Shown here: piece after piece, positions 8,265 through 16,432 of the stretch
Position numbering within the stretch: position 1 is the stretch's first letter
Layout: each line of letters begins with the position of its first letter
Source of the DNA: Kribbella aluminosa
GTDB lineage: Bacteria > Actinomycetota > Actinomycetes > Propionibacteriales > Kribbellaceae
Direction of reading: 5' to 3'
Length of the DNA stretch: 64,000 bases
NCBI RefSeq assembly: GCF_017876295.1
Contig: NZ_JAGINT010000002.1
Span: 2,542,001-2,606,000, forward strand
The notes under the pieces: model-generated
What the model was told of the DNA's origin: nothing
The model's input: the letters and a program-made list of their open reading frames with translations, nothing else
Database searches by the model: none
Position numbers and translations under genes: made by a program

Positions 8265-8353
8265 TGCAACCATCCATTCTGTGAGACAAGGTCCAGTAAG
8301 TCGATCTGTTTAGTACCTTTTGATCACGGAACGTGACCCGAAAGAAGGACGAG

Positions 8354-9667
8354 ATGACCGAACCCAGCTGGTCGTTCGAGACCCGGCAGATCCATGCCGG
8401 GCAGACCACCGACCCGACCACCAAGGCCCGGGCGCTGCCGATCTACCAGACCACGTCGTACACCTTCGACAGCACCGACCACGCGGCCGGCCTGTTCGGG
8501 CTGAAGGAGTTCGGCAACATCTACACCCGGATCCAGAACCCGACCCAGGACGCGGTCGAGCAGCGGATCGCCAGCCTGGAGGGCGGCACCGCGGCGCTGC
8601 TGCTCGCTTCCGGCCAGTCCGCCGAGACCCTCGCGCTGCTGAACGTCGCGGAGTCGGGCGACCACCTCGTCAGCAGCCCGAGCCTGTACGGCGGGACCTA
8701 CAACCTGTTCCACTACACGTTCCCGAAGCTCGGGATCGAGGTGTCGTTCGTTGACGACCCCAACGACCTCGAGTCCTGGCGGGCCGCCGTCCGGCCGAAC
8801 ACCAAGGCGTTCTTCGCGGAGACGATCGCGAACCCGAAGAGCGAGATCCTCGACATCGCCGGCGTCGCGGACGTCGCGCATGCCGCGGGCGTTCCGCTGA
8901 TTGTCGACAATACTGTTGCCACGCCGTACCTGATCCGCCCGATCGAGCACGGCGCGGACGTGGTGGTGCACTCGGCGACGAAGTACCTGGGTGGGCACGG
9001 GACCGCGATCGCGGGCGTGATCGTGGACTCCGGAAGGTTCGACTACGCGGCCGATCCGGAGCGGTTCCCCGGGTTCAACCAGCCGGACCCGAGCTACCAC
9101 GGGCTGACCTACGCGCGGGACCTCGGCGTCGGATCCGACCTCGGCAACCTGGCGTACATCCTGAAGGCCCGCGTGCAGTGGCTGCGCGACCTCGGGCCGG
9201 CGGCGTCGCCGTTCAACGCGTTCCTGATCGCGCAGGGCCTGGAGACGCTGTCGCTCCGGATCGAGCGGCATGTCGACAATGCGCTGAAGGTGGCGCAGTG
9301 GCTGGAGCAGCGGGACGAGGTGGATTCGGTCGCGTACGCCAGCCTGCCGTCGTCACCGTGGTACGAGCTGGCGCAGAAGTACGCGCCGCGCGGCGCCGGT
9401 GCGGTGGTGGCGTTCGAGATCAAGGGCGGTGTCGACGCGGGCAAGCGGTTCGTGGACGCGCTCAAGCTGCACAGCCACGTGGCGAACATCGGCGACGTAC
9501 GCTCGCTCGTCATCCACCCGGCGTCGACGACGCACAGTCAGCTGTCGGCCGAGGATCAGCTCGCGTCCGGCGTGACACCGGGGCTGGTCCGGCTGGCGGT
9601 CGGGATCGAGCACCTCGACGACATCCTCGCGGATCTGGAGGTCGGCTTCGCGGCGGCGAAGTCCTAG
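8354..9667 (+). CDS. metY: O-acetylhomoserine sulfhydrylase
   Basis: About 437 residues from ATG 8354 (MTEPSWSFETRQIHAGQ), preceded by AAGGAC. It belongs to the Cys/Met metabolism PLP-enzyme family: SGQSAETLALLNV, SPSLYGGTYNLF, VDNTVATPYLIRPIEHGADVVVHSATKYLGGHGT with the PLP lysine in ATKYLGG. The long insertion and overall size fit MetY, which makes homocysteine from O-acetylhomoserine and sulfide, rather than the shorter MetB. It is followed three bases later by metX, which makes its substrate. The gene contains one copy of the ATTGTCGACAAT palindrome at 8900-8911. Confidence 0.94.
   Translation: MTEPSWSFETRQIHAGQTTDPTTKARALPIYQTTSYTFDSTDHAAGLFGLKEFGNIYTRIQNPTQDAVEQRIASLEGGTAALLLASGQSAETLALLNVAESGDHLVSSPSLYGGTYNLFHYTFPKLGIEVSFVDDPNDLESWRAAVRPNTKAFFAETIANPKSEILDIAGVADVAHAAGVPLIVDNTVATPYLIRPIEHGADVVVHSATKYLGGHGTAIAGVIVDSGRFDYAADPERFPGFNQPDPSYHGLTYARDLGVGSDLGNLAYILKARVQWLRDLGPAASPFNAFLIAQGLETLSLRIERHVDNALKVAQWLEQRDEVDSVAYASLPSSPWYELAQKYAPRGAGAVVAFEIKGGVDAGKRFVDALKLHSHVANIGDVRSLVIHPASTTHSQLSAEDQLASGVTPGLVRLAVGIEHLDDILADLEVGFAAAKS
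8900..8911. repeat. ATTGTCGACAAT palindrome, copy 1 (inside metY)
   Basis: A 12-bp perfect palindrome read in frame as part of L-I-V-D-N-T. It uses the codons ATT and AAT, which are rare in this GC-rich DNA. It is one of five exact copies in the window, all inside genes. Confidence 0.8.
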
Positions 9668-9670
9668 ACC

Positions 9671-10720
9671 GTGAAGCGGTTCGCCGAGGTTGGGGATCTC
9701 AGGCTCGAGCGCGGTACGACGCTGCCTGGCGTGCGGATCGCCTACGAGACCTGGGGCCGGCCGAACGTTGCCCGGGACAACGCCGTACTGATCTGTCATG
9801 CGCTCACCGGTGATGCGCATGTGATCGGACCGGCCGGACCCGGGCAGCCGACGCCCGGCTGGTGGGACGGGCTGACCCGGTACCTCGACCCGGCGGACTG
9901 GTACATCGTCGCGGCCAACGTGCTCGGTGGTTGTCAGGGAACCACCGGGCCGTCGACCGAGGCCCCGGACGGGCGGGCGTGGGGGAGTCGCTTCCCCGCG
10001 CTCACCGTCCGGGACCAGGTTGCCGCCGAGGCGGCACTGACCGATGCCCTGGGCATCGATCGCTGGGCGGCGGTGATCGGCGGTTCGATGGGCGGCATGC
10101 GTGCACTGGAATGGCCGCTGATGTACCCGGACCGCGTCGGTACGGCGGTCGTCCTCGCCTCCACACCTGCCGCCTCGGCCGAACAGATCGCCTGGAGCGC
10201 ACCGCAACTCGCCGCGATCACCTCCGACCCGGACTGGCAGAACGGCGACTACTACGGCACCGGCCGTACGCCGGCCACCGGGCTGGGCATCGCCCGCCGG
10301 ATCGCCCACATCACCTACCGCTCCGAATACGAGCTCGCCTCTCGCTTCGGCCGCACCCGCCAGGGCCCCGACGACCCGAGATTCGCCGTCGAGTCCTACC
10401 TCGACCACCACGCCACCAAACTCATCAACCGCTTCGACCCCGGCTCGTACCTGACCCTCACCAAAGCCATGAACACCCACGACATAACCCGCGGCCGTGC
10501 CGGGGACCTGGCTGCCGTGCTGGGAAGACTCAAGGCCCGCCTGGTGGTAGCTGCTGTCGACTCCGACCGCCTGTATCTTCCGGCTCAGTCCAGGTCCGTC
10601 GTCGTCGCGCATCCGGCGGCGGGTCCGTTGCACGTGATCAGCTCGCCGTACGGGCACGACGGGTTCCTGATCGAGCTGGATCAGGTGGGGAAGCTGATTA
10701 CCTCACAACTGCGAGTCTGA
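9671..10720 (+). CDS. metX: Homoserine O-acetyltransferase
   Basis: A 349-residue alpha/beta-hydrolase-fold acyltransferase that activates homoserine with acetyl-CoA, the substrate for MetY. Motifs are complete: ICHALTGDAHV, WDGLTRYLDPADWYIVAANVLGGCQGTTGPS, nucleophile elbow VIGGSMGGMRALEWPLMYPDRV, VESYLDHHATKLINRFDPGSYL, and C-terminal SPYGHDGFLIE with the catalytic histidine. Start is GTG, three bases after the metY stop, so the two form an operon. The last 23 bp overlap the convergent reductase-like gene. Confidence 0.95.
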   Translation: MKRFAEVGDLRLERGTTLPGVRIAYETWGRPNVARDNAVLICHALTGDAHVIGPAGPGQPTPGWWDGLTRYLDPADWYIVAANVLGGCQGTTGPSTEAPDGRAWGSRFPALTVRDQVAAEAALTDALGIDRWAAVIGGSMGGMRALEWPLMYPDRVGTAVVLASTPAASAEQIAWSAPQLAAITSDPDWQNGDYYGTGRTPATGLGIARRIAHITYRSEYELASRFGRTRQGPDDPRFAVESYLDHHATKLINRFDPGSYLTLTKAMNTHDITRGRAGDLAAVLGRLKARLVVAAVDSDRLYLPAQSRSVVVAHPAAGPLHVISSPYGHDGFLIELDQVGKLITSQLRV

Positions 10721-11219
10721 AGGTCATGCCTTCGGACGTGAGTACCTTGAGGCGGGTCGGTGAGACGCCGGGACTGTCGTAGAAGCGGGTGCCTTCGCCC
10801 AGCAGTACGGGGGCGATGTGGAGGGCGAGTTCGTCGACCAGGCCGGCTTCGAGGGCCAGGCGGGGTACGGCGCCGCCGGTGACGATCAGGTCCTTGCCGC
10901 CCGCCGCCTTCAGGCCGTCGGCCACCACGTCCCGGATGTCGCCGGAGACGTACGTGAACTCCGGCGCCACCCGTGTCGCCGGGTCCTTGTGCGTGTAGAT
11001 CAGGATCGGCCCGGTCCAGCTACCGCCGTACGGGCGGTTCTCGCTCATCACCTCGACCAGCCTGCCGCCGCACAGGAACGCGCCGCAGTTCGCGACCACC
11101 TCCGCGCCGAGCCCGGACGGACCGCCGTCGGCGAGGAACATCCAGCCGACGCCGTCGTCGCGGTCGCCGATGAAGCCGTCGAGGGACATCGTCATGTGCC
11201 AGATCACTTTTCCGGTCAT
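10698..11219 (-). CDS. Dihydrofolate-reductase-like (RibD C-terminal domain) protein
   Basis: 173 residues from MTGKVIWHMTMSLDGFIGDRDDGVGWMF, which is the beginning of the RibD_C/DHFR-like family, followed by GAFLCGGRLVE and KDLIVTGGAVPRLALEAGLVDELALHIAPVLLGEGTRFYD, the conserved NADPH-site region. These proteins are NAD(P)H-dependent reductases of unknown substrate, not true folate enzymes. A longer in-frame start overlaps the divergent LysR gene and is rejected. The gene is divergent from that LysR regulator, which is thus a candidate controller. Confidence 0.87.
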   Translation of the reverse strand: MTGKVIWHMTMSLDGFIGDRDDGVGWMFLADGGPSGLGAEVVANCGAFLCGGRLVEVMSENRPYGGSWTGPILIYTHKDPATRVAPEFTYVSGDIRDVVADGLKAAGGKDLIVTGGAVPRLALEAGLVDELALHIAPVLLGEGTRFYDSPGVSPTRLKVLTSEGMTFRLAVVR

Positions 11220-11295
11220 GACCACCAGCCTGCGCCCGACCGGATTCATGCGTCCAATGCCAATCCGGCGGCGAACACATAGATACCATCGATAC

Positions 11296-12156
11296 ATGCT
11301 CGACCTCGTCCGGCTGCGGGTGCTGGCCGCGGTCGCCGCGCACGGTTCGGTCACCGCGGCGGCCACGGCGCTGCACTACACGCAGCCCACCGTCAGTCAT
11401 CACCTCGCCCGGCTGGAGGCCGCGACCGGCGCGAAGCTGGTCCGCCGGTCCGGCCGCGGCATCCGGCTCACCCCCGAAGGCGAGGTGCTCGCGCGTCGCG
11501 CGGCGGAGATCGTCGGCCGGGTCGACGCCGCCGACGCGGAGCTCGCCGCGCTCGTCGGCCTGCGCTCCGGGCGGGTCCGGGTCGGCGCGTTCAGCTCCGC
11601 GCTCAGCGAACTCGTCCCACCCGCGGCCGCCGGCCTCCGCCGCGACCACCCGAACCTCGAGCTCGAACTCACCGACGCCCACCCGCGGGTCGCCGTACCG
11701 CGGTTGCGGGCCGGCGAGCTCGACCTCGCGATCGTCTTCCGGTACGACGGCGAGCTGCCGGACGACGGCATCCGGTACACGTACCTGCGCGACGACCCGA
11801 TGCACCTGCTCAGCCGCCGTACCGGGGAGACGCTGGCCGACCACCGGGACTCGGACTGGATCGCGGGCTGCGTGAACTGCCGCCGCGAGCTGCTGCAGCA
11901 CTGCGCGGACGCCGGGTTCACGCCGCGGATCGCGTTCACCAGCGACGACCTGATCGTCAAGCAGGCCTTCGTCCGGGCAGGCCTCGGCGTCACCACCACA
12001 CCCGGCCTGGCCCTCCGCGCACACCGCGCCGCCGGCGTCCGCTCGACCGAACTCCCGATCGTCCGCCGCATCTTTCTCGCCACCTACGGCGAACCGCCGG
12101 ATCCACCGGCCACAGGAGCCTTCATAGATGCGCTAAAACGAGTAACACTGGACTAA
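11296..12156 (+). CDS. LysR-family transcriptional regulator
   Basis: A 286-residue regulator. The N-terminal winged helix is clear (MLDLVRLRVLAAVAAHGSVTAAATALHYTQPTVSHHLARLEAATGAKLVRRSGRGIRLTPEG), followed by an effector-binding domain beginning GRVRVGAFSSALSELVPPAAAGLRRDHPNLELEL. It is divergent from the DHFR-like gene with 76 bp between starts. The stretch just before its ATG contains the direct repeat GATACcatcGATAC, a plausible binding site for autoregulation and for control of the neighbour. Effector unknown. Confidence 0.92.
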   Translation: MLDLVRLRVLAAVAAHGSVTAAATALHYTQPTVSHHLARLEAATGAKLVRRSGRGIRLTPEGEVLARRAAEIVGRVDAADAELAALVGLRSGRVRVGAFSSALSELVPPAAAGLRRDHPNLELELTDAHPRVAVPRLRAGELDLAIVFRYDGELPDDGIRYTYLRDDPMHLLSRRTGETLADHRDSDWIAGCVNCRRELLQHCADAGFTPRIAFTSDDLIVKQAFVRAGLGVTTTPGLALRAHRAAGVRSTELPIVRRIFLATYGEPPDPPATGAFIDALKRVTLD

Positions 12157-12171
12157 GGCCTGTCTCCCAAT

Positions 12172-12190
12172 CCCGCGCCTACTGCGCGGG
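12172..12190 (+). terminator. Probable hairpin terminator after the LysR gene
   Basis: A 7-bp perfect stem (cccgcgc / gcgcggg) with loop ctact lies 15 bp past the LysR stop. No T-run follows, as is common in GC-rich actinobacteria. Confidence 0.5.
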
Positions 12191-12218
12191 CGGGGGACTG
12201 CGGTTGGAGGACCGGGTG

Positions 12219-13385
12219 ATGGGGCACTTGGTGGGAATGGTGGACGTCGGGCTGCGGTACGAGCGGATCTGGCGGGCGGCCGTAGGGCTGCTTGCCGCGA
12301 TCGGGGTGCTGTCGGCGCTCGTGTTCGTGTCACCGGCGACCAACCTGGCGGCGTTCCTGGTGGCCGCGTTGACGATCGGCGCGGTCTACCTGAGCATCGG
12401 CCTGGGCCGCGACCTGCCGAACGCGGACCTGGTCCGGGCGGTGCCGCGCGGAGCCGTGCTCGGTGCGCTCTGCGTACTGGCGGTCTGCGGGTACGCCGCC
12501 GCCGTCGGCGCGCGCACCGTGATGCTGCTCCTGGTCGTCCTCGGCGCCTCCCCACCAGTCATCAGCTGGCTGCGCTCGGGATCCTCGGACGGCGAACCCG
12601 CCTGGACCGGCCGCGCAACCTCAGGCTGGGGCGAGCGAGGCCAAGGCTCCGGCCCGGCACGAGGCGCGGGCTCCGCGTGGGGTGGACCGCACGGCGACGC
12701 GAACCGCCGCCCGGCGCGCCCCGGCTGGGGCAAGCGGAACGCGGCCGACGCCGCATCACGGCGCGCGGGCTCTGCGTGGGATGAGCGGCACCGGGAGGAC
12801 GGTGCGCCGCGGGGGCCGGGCTCCGGGTGGGACGCTCCGGGCCGGGGCGACGGTGCGCCGCAAGGCGCGGGCTTCGGGTGGGACGAGCCGGGCCGGGGCG
12901 ACGGTGCGCCGCAGGCGGGCTCCTTGTGGGATCAGCCGGACCGCGGCGACGGTTCGGCGTACCCCGGGTGGAGCAAGCGAGACGAGGGCGCTGCGGGATC
13001 CGGGTGGGGGAAGTCGGACCGGGGCGATGGTTCGGCGGGCGGCACGCATTTCGGGTGGCTGCGTCGGCGGTCGCGCCGGGTGGAGAGAAAGTTGCCGACG
13101 GCTCCTTCTTTGCGGGACTTGCCGATGCCGAAGTACCTGACCGCCGTCGTGCGCAGCGTCGGCGAGCTGACCGACGAGGAGCTGTGCCTTGCCTGGCGGC
13201 GCAGTTTCACCCAGCTGGAGCGCGCCGTACGCGTCGACCACCGCCAAGCGATGGTCGACGTACGCCGTGCCTACCTGGACGAGCTCGAACGCCGCCACCC
13301 CGACTCCTTCGCCACCTGGCTCGCCTCGAACCCCCGCGCCGCCGGCAACCCCGCCCGCTTCTTCACCCACCGAGCAGACCACTAG
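12219..13385 (+). CDS. Membrane protein with Gly/Trp/Asp-rich repeats and a conserved C-terminal domain
   Basis: About 388 residues from ATG 12219, eight bases after a GGAGG ribosome-binding site. Residues about 15-110 hold four hydrophobic helices (AAVGLLAAIGVLSALVFV, AAFLVAALTIGAVYLSIGL and two more). Residues about 125-285 are low-complexity imperfect repeats of 17-20 residues built on GxGWDxPGRGDGAPQ. The last 90 residues (LPMPKYLTAVVRSVGELTDEELCLAWRRSFTQLERA...) form a globular domain with no family I can name. The repeats are likely disordered and cytoplasmic. Its stop overlaps that of the convergent hydrolase by four bases. Function unknown. Confidence 0.8.
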   Translation: MGHLVGMVDVGLRYERIWRAAVGLLAAIGVLSALVFVSPATNLAAFLVAALTIGAVYLSIGLGRDLPNADLVRAVPRGAVLGALCVLAVCGYAAAVGARTVMLLLVVLGASPPVISWLRSGSSDGEPAWTGRATSGWGERGQGSGPARGAGSAWGGPHGDANRRPARPGWGKRNAADAASRRAGSAWDERHREDGAPRGPGSGWDAPGRGDGAPQGAGFGWDEPGRGDGAPQAGSLWDQPDRGDGSAYPGWSKRDEGAAGSGWGKSDRGDGSAGGTHFGWLRRRSRRVERKLPTAPSLRDLPMPKYLTAVVRSVGELTDEELCLAWRRSFTQLERAVRVDHRQAMVDVRRAYLDELERRHPDSFATWLASNPRAAGNPARFFTHRADH

Positions 13386-14257
13386 CCGAAGGTCGCACGG
13401 AGGTCCGCGGCGATCAGCTCGACCGCGTGCCTCCCGGCTGACAAGGCGGCCGGGAAGTTCAGGAACGCGTGCATCGTGTCGGCGTACTCGATCAGTTCCG
13501 TCGGTACGCCGTCCTGCTCGAGCCGGGCCGTGTAGGCGACCGCGTCGGCGCGCAACCAGTCCCGCCCGGCCGCCAGCATCAGCGTCGGTGGGAGACCTTT
13601 GAGTGAAGCGGCCTGCAGCGGTACGGCGCCCGCCGGGATCTCGCGGGTACCGAAGTACCACTCGTGCCAGTCTGCGCTCGGATCCAGGTCGAGGACCGGG
13701 TAGCAGAGGATCTGCCGTTCGGGGAGCGGAGTACCGGCGTCCCGCGCGAGCAGGCAGGCGCCGGCGGCCAGTGCGCCGCCCGCGCTCTGGCCGCCGATCG
13801 CGATCCGTCCGTCGCCGTGCAGGTGTTCGCGAAGCCAGCCGAGCGTGTCGTAGACGTCCTGAAGTCCTGCTGGGCAAGGGTCTTCAGGTGCCAGGCGATA
13901 GTTGACTGAGACAACCGTAACGTTGCCGTCGGCAGCTATCCGGGAGGTCGCGTACTCGATGTCGCGGAGGTCTCCGCCGACGAAGCCGCCGCCGTGCAGC
14001 CAGAGGAGGATCGGGCGCGGCCGGATCGAATGCCGGTAGACGCGGGCCTGCAGCGTTCGTCCGGGAAGGTCGACGGAGATGTCCTCGGTGGCGACTCGTG
14101 GGTCGGGTTCGCCGGCGATGGCGGGGTCGGGGAGGTCCTCCCGATCGAGCAGCAGCGCCTGGTACGGGTCGAGGTCGGGGTTGGCCGGCAGGTCGGCGAG
14201 GCGCTTGAGGAGTGCGTCGGTCTCCGGGCCGAACTGTGGATTGTCGACAATCGTCAT
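13382..14257 (-). CDS. Alpha/beta hydrolase of the HSL (lipase/esterase) family
   Basis: A 291-residue esterase-type hydrolase. LLWLHGGGFVGGDLRDIEYATSRIAAD holds the HGGG oxyanion motif of the hormone-sensitive-lipase family, GRIAIGGQSAGGALAAGACLLARD the nucleophile elbow GQSAG, AGRDWLRADAVAYTARL the acid residue, and YADTMHAFLNF the histidine. Such enzymes cleave carboxylic esters. ATG 14257 overlaps the upstream gene's stop by four bases. Codons 3-6 encode I-V-D-N using the palindrome ATTGTCGACAAT. Substrate unknown; no signal peptide. Confidence 0.9.
   Translation of the reverse strand: MTIVDNPQFGPETDALLKRLADLPANPDLDPYQALLLDREDLPDPAIAGEPDPRVATEDISVDLPGRTLQARVYRHSIRPRPILLWLHGGGFVGGDLRDIEYATSRIAADGNVTVVSVNYRLAPEDPCPAGLQDVYDTLGWLREHLHGDGRIAIGGQSAGGALAAGACLLARDAGTPLPERQILCYPVLDLDPSADWHEWYFGTREIPAGAVPLQAASLKGLPPTLMLAAGRDWLRADAVAYTARLEQDGVPTELIEYADTMHAFLNFPAALSAGRHAVELIAADLRATFG
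14240..14251. repeat. ATTGTCGACAAT palindrome, copy 2 (start of hydrolase gene)
   Basis: A perfect 12-bp palindrome covering codons 3-6 of the hydrolase gene and lying within 20 bp of the upstream gene's stop. It is identical to the other four copies. Confidence 0.8.
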
Positions 14258-14790
14258 GCAGACACCGGCTGAAGGTGTCGCGCCGCGTGCGCGAACAGCA
14301 TTCCGTCGGGCGTCGTCGACACGTACTCGGCCAGCGCCCCGATCCCGCCGTCGAACCCCGCGCCGGTGGCCGGATCCGCCCAGGCTGCTTCGTCGTACTG
14401 CGTGAGCTCGGCGACCAGCGCGTCGCCGACACTGCGGAACCGGTGCAGTATCAGCTCGGACGGGATCCGCCGGCCGGCCTCGACGCCGCCCAGGTTGAGC
14501 GCGCTGCCGATCTCCGCGGTCTCCCAGCGCGGGTCGAGACTCCAGTGCAGCCGGCCCGCCCGGGCATCCTGGAGTACGGCGAGGTTGATCTCGTCCCACA
14601 TCAGCACGTGCGCGACGAGGTCGTGCAGCGAGTCGCAGAAGTGCCCGAGCGGACCGTCGTGGACGTCGTACGGCGCCCGTAGTTCGTCCTCGGTCCTTCC
14701 GTCGATCCGGCTCAGCAACAGCTCCTGGTCGCGGCGGATCATCCCGGCCGCCTGGGCCGGTGTCGTCGTCGGTGTGCGCATGACCGTCAA
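14254..14790 (-). CDS. DinB/ClbS-like four-helix-bundle protein
   Basis: A 178-residue protein (MTVMRTPTTTPAQAAGMIRRDQELLLSRI...) with the layout of ClbS/DfsB and DinB-superfamily proteins: LGHFCDSLHDLVAHVLMWDEINLAVLQDARAG in the middle, and a C-terminal HAARHLQPVSA. The family includes mycothiol-dependent transferases and the colibactin-resistance hydrolase ClbS; histidines in LVAHVLMW and FAHAARHL are candidate metal ligands. The gene overlaps the downstream hydrolase by four bases and is likely co-transcribed. The precise reaction is not predictable. Confidence 0.7.
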   Translation of the reverse strand: MTVMRTPTTTPAQAAGMIRRDQELLLSRIDGRTEDELRAPYDVHDGPLGHFCDSLHDLVAHVLMWDEINLAVLQDARAGRLHWSLDPRWETAEIGSALNLGGVEAGRRIPSELILHRFRSVGDALVAELTQYDEAAWADPATGAGFDGGIGALAEYVSTTPDGMLFAHAARHLQPVSA

Positions 14791-14835
14791 TCAACCAGCC
14801 GCCCGCGCTCCGCGCCGCCGGATTGCGCGAAGTTC

Positions 14836-15363
14836 TCAATCCGCCGAGCGGTACGTCGCCATCTTGGCGCGGGCGCCGCAGGTGTTCATCGAGCACCACC
14901 GGCGCCGGCCGGCGCGGCTCGCGTCGACGAACAACAGCGAGCAGTCGTCCGCGGCGCAGGTCCGGATCCGCCCGCCCAGCGGGCCGGTGAGCAGGTCGAT
15001 CCCGTCTCGCGCCAGGACGCCGAGCAGGTCTGTCGCAGTCGGCGAGGTGCCCTCCAGACTGCGCTCCGCGGTCAGGCGCGGCCCGGGCAGTCGGCGGCTG
15101 CTCCACCGGTTGACGACGCCGACATCGGCCGGCAATGCGGTGCCGGAGAACAGCCGGTACAGCGCTTCGCGCAGCTCGACCGCCAGGCCGCGGACGGCGC
15201 GCGACACCTGCGGCGCGACCTGCGCGAGACCGGCTTCCTGGAACCAGCGGCCGAGGTCCGCCGGCTCCGGGATCCGCTCGAACGGCGCCTGCTGCCGCTT
15301 GCCCAGGGTCGCGGTGAAGTCCACCGACGGGCGGCCCCCGACCCAGGTGAAGCTAGTCTGCAT
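14836..15363 (-). CDS. CGNR zinc-finger protein (probable stress-response regulator)
   Basis: 175 residues from MQTSFTWVGGRPSVDFTATLG. The N-terminal ABATE-like domain is followed by the treble-clef CGNR zinc finger at the C-terminus: IRTCAADDCSLLFVDASRAGRRRWCSMNTCGARAKMATYR, with the Cys pairs C-x4-C and C-x4-C. Here the signature reads CGAR rather than CGNR. These proteins are thought to be DNA-binding regulators. It is divergent from the ketopantoate reductase gene, and the 54-bp gap contains two inverted repeats that could be its operator. Confidence 0.88.
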   Translation of the reverse strand: MQTSFTWVGGRPSVDFTATLGKRQQAPFERIPEPADLGRWFQEAGLAQVAPQVSRAVRGLAVELREALYRLFSGTALPADVGVVNRWSSRRLPGPRLTAERSLEGTSPTATDLLGVLARDGIDLLTGPLGGRIRTCAADDCSLLFVDASRAGRRRWCSMNTCGARAKMATYRSAD

Positions 15364-15367
15364 GGCG

Positions 15368-15406
15368 GATAGTCTATCATTTGTGTTACCAGACAAACCG
15401 GTAACA
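15368..15406. promoter_or_regulatory. Two inverted repeats between divergent CGNR and panE-like genes
   Basis: GATAGtCTATC (15368-15378) is followed by TGTTACC...GGTAACA (arms 15384-15390 and 15400-15406, 9-base spacer). Both lie in the 54-bp intergenic region and are AT-rich compared with the surroundings. They are likely the control site for both genes, and the CGNR protein is the obvious candidate binder. Confidence 0.55.
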
Positions 15407-15417
15407 GAGGAGGCGGC

Positions 15418-16335
15418 GTGAAGATCGGGATCGTCGGCGCGGGCGGTGTGGGCGGGTACTTCGGCGCCCGGCTGGCGGCGGCCGGGCAGGATGTCGCGTT
15501 CGTGGCCCGAGGCAAGCACCTGGAGGCGATCAGGTCGGCCGGGCTGGTCGTGCACAGCCCCGCCGGTGACCTCCAGCTGCCGGTGCGCGCGACCGGCGTC
15601 CCGGCGGAGATCGGCACGGTCGACTATGTGCTGATCTGCGTGAAGACCTGGCAGCTGCCCGACGTGATCGAGGCGATCCGCCCGCTGGTCGGCCCGGACA
15701 CCGCGATCGTCACGGTGCAGAACGGCGTCGAGGCCCCCGACCAGGTCGCGCAGGTCTACGGGCGGAACGCCGTACTGCCCGGCGCCGCCGAGGTGATCGC
15801 GTACGTCGAGGGTCCCGGCGTGATCCGGCATCTCGGCAACGGGAAACTCACCGTCGGCGAGTGGGAGAACGGACCGGCCCCGCGGCTCGAACGACTCCGG
15901 GACGCGTTCGTCGCCGCCGGACTGCAGGCGACGATCCCGGATGACATCTGGGCGGCGCTGTGGACGAAGTTCCTCTCGGTCGTCCCCACCGGCGGCCTCG
16001 GCACGGCCACCGGCGCCGGGTACGGCGTACTCCGCACCCAGCCCGCCACCCGCCAGCTCCTCACCGAGGCCACCGGCGAGATCCGCGACCTCGCCCGGGC
16101 CCGCGGGGTCCAGCTGGCCGCCGACGTCGTCGAACGCACCCTCGACTGGATCGACCAGCTCCCGGCCGACGGCACCACCTCGCTCCAGCGCGACCTGATC
16201 GCCGGCCGCCCGTCCGAGCTCGACGCCTGGACCGGCGCCGTCGTCCGCCTCGGCCGCGAGTCCCGCGTCCCGACCCCGATCAACACGCTGCTCTTCGAGT
16301 TCGCCACCGCCCGAGTACTTGCCAGCGGCAACTAG
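15418..16335 (+). CDS. panE: 2-dehydropantoate 2-reductase (ketopantoate reductase) family protein
   Basis: A 305-residue NADPH-dependent reductase. MKIGIVGAGGVGGYFGARLAAAGQDVAFVARGKHLEAIRSAGL is the canonical ApbA/PanE start; KTWQLPDVIEAIRP contains the catalytic-site lysine, TVQNGVEAPDQVAQVYG the conserved asparagine, and SLQRDLIAGRPSELDAWTGAVVRLGRE the C-terminal substrate motif with the catalytic glutamate region. It would reduce ketopantoate in pantothenate synthesis, though actinobacteria often carry several paralogues of other function. GTG start follows AGAGGAGG by seven bases. The divergent CGNR gene may regulate it. Confidence 0.88.
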   Translation: MKIGIVGAGGVGGYFGARLAAAGQDVAFVARGKHLEAIRSAGLVVHSPAGDLQLPVRATGVPAEIGTVDYVLICVKTWQLPDVIEAIRPLVGPDTAIVTVQNGVEAPDQVAQVYGRNAVLPGAAEVIAYVEGPGVIRHLGNGKLTVGEWENGPAPRLERLRDAFVAAGLQATIPDDIWAALWTKFLSVVPTGGLGTATGAGYGVLRTQPATRQLLTEATGEIRDLARARGVQLAADVVERTLDWIDQLPADGTTSLQRDLIAGRPSELDAWTGAVVRLGRESRVPTPINTLLFEFATARVLASGN

Positions 16336-16432
16336 GCCCTGTCTGGTAATCCAGCGGGGAACTTAGCCGGCCGGGCGGCTGTGCTCACGGCCCGAGCTGT
16401 GCATAATCGGGCGGAGAAGCGAGGGAGGGGCG

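Noticed and set aside
8265..8353. Possible SAM riboswitch in front of metY
   Set aside because: The leader is under 120 bp, contains the LacI-type palindrome, and shows no paired elements of a known SAM riboswitch class.
9270..9281. Sixth copy of the ATTGTCGACAAT palindrome
   Set aside because: The sequence is catgtcgacaat, with two mismatches and broken symmetry at one end; not counted.
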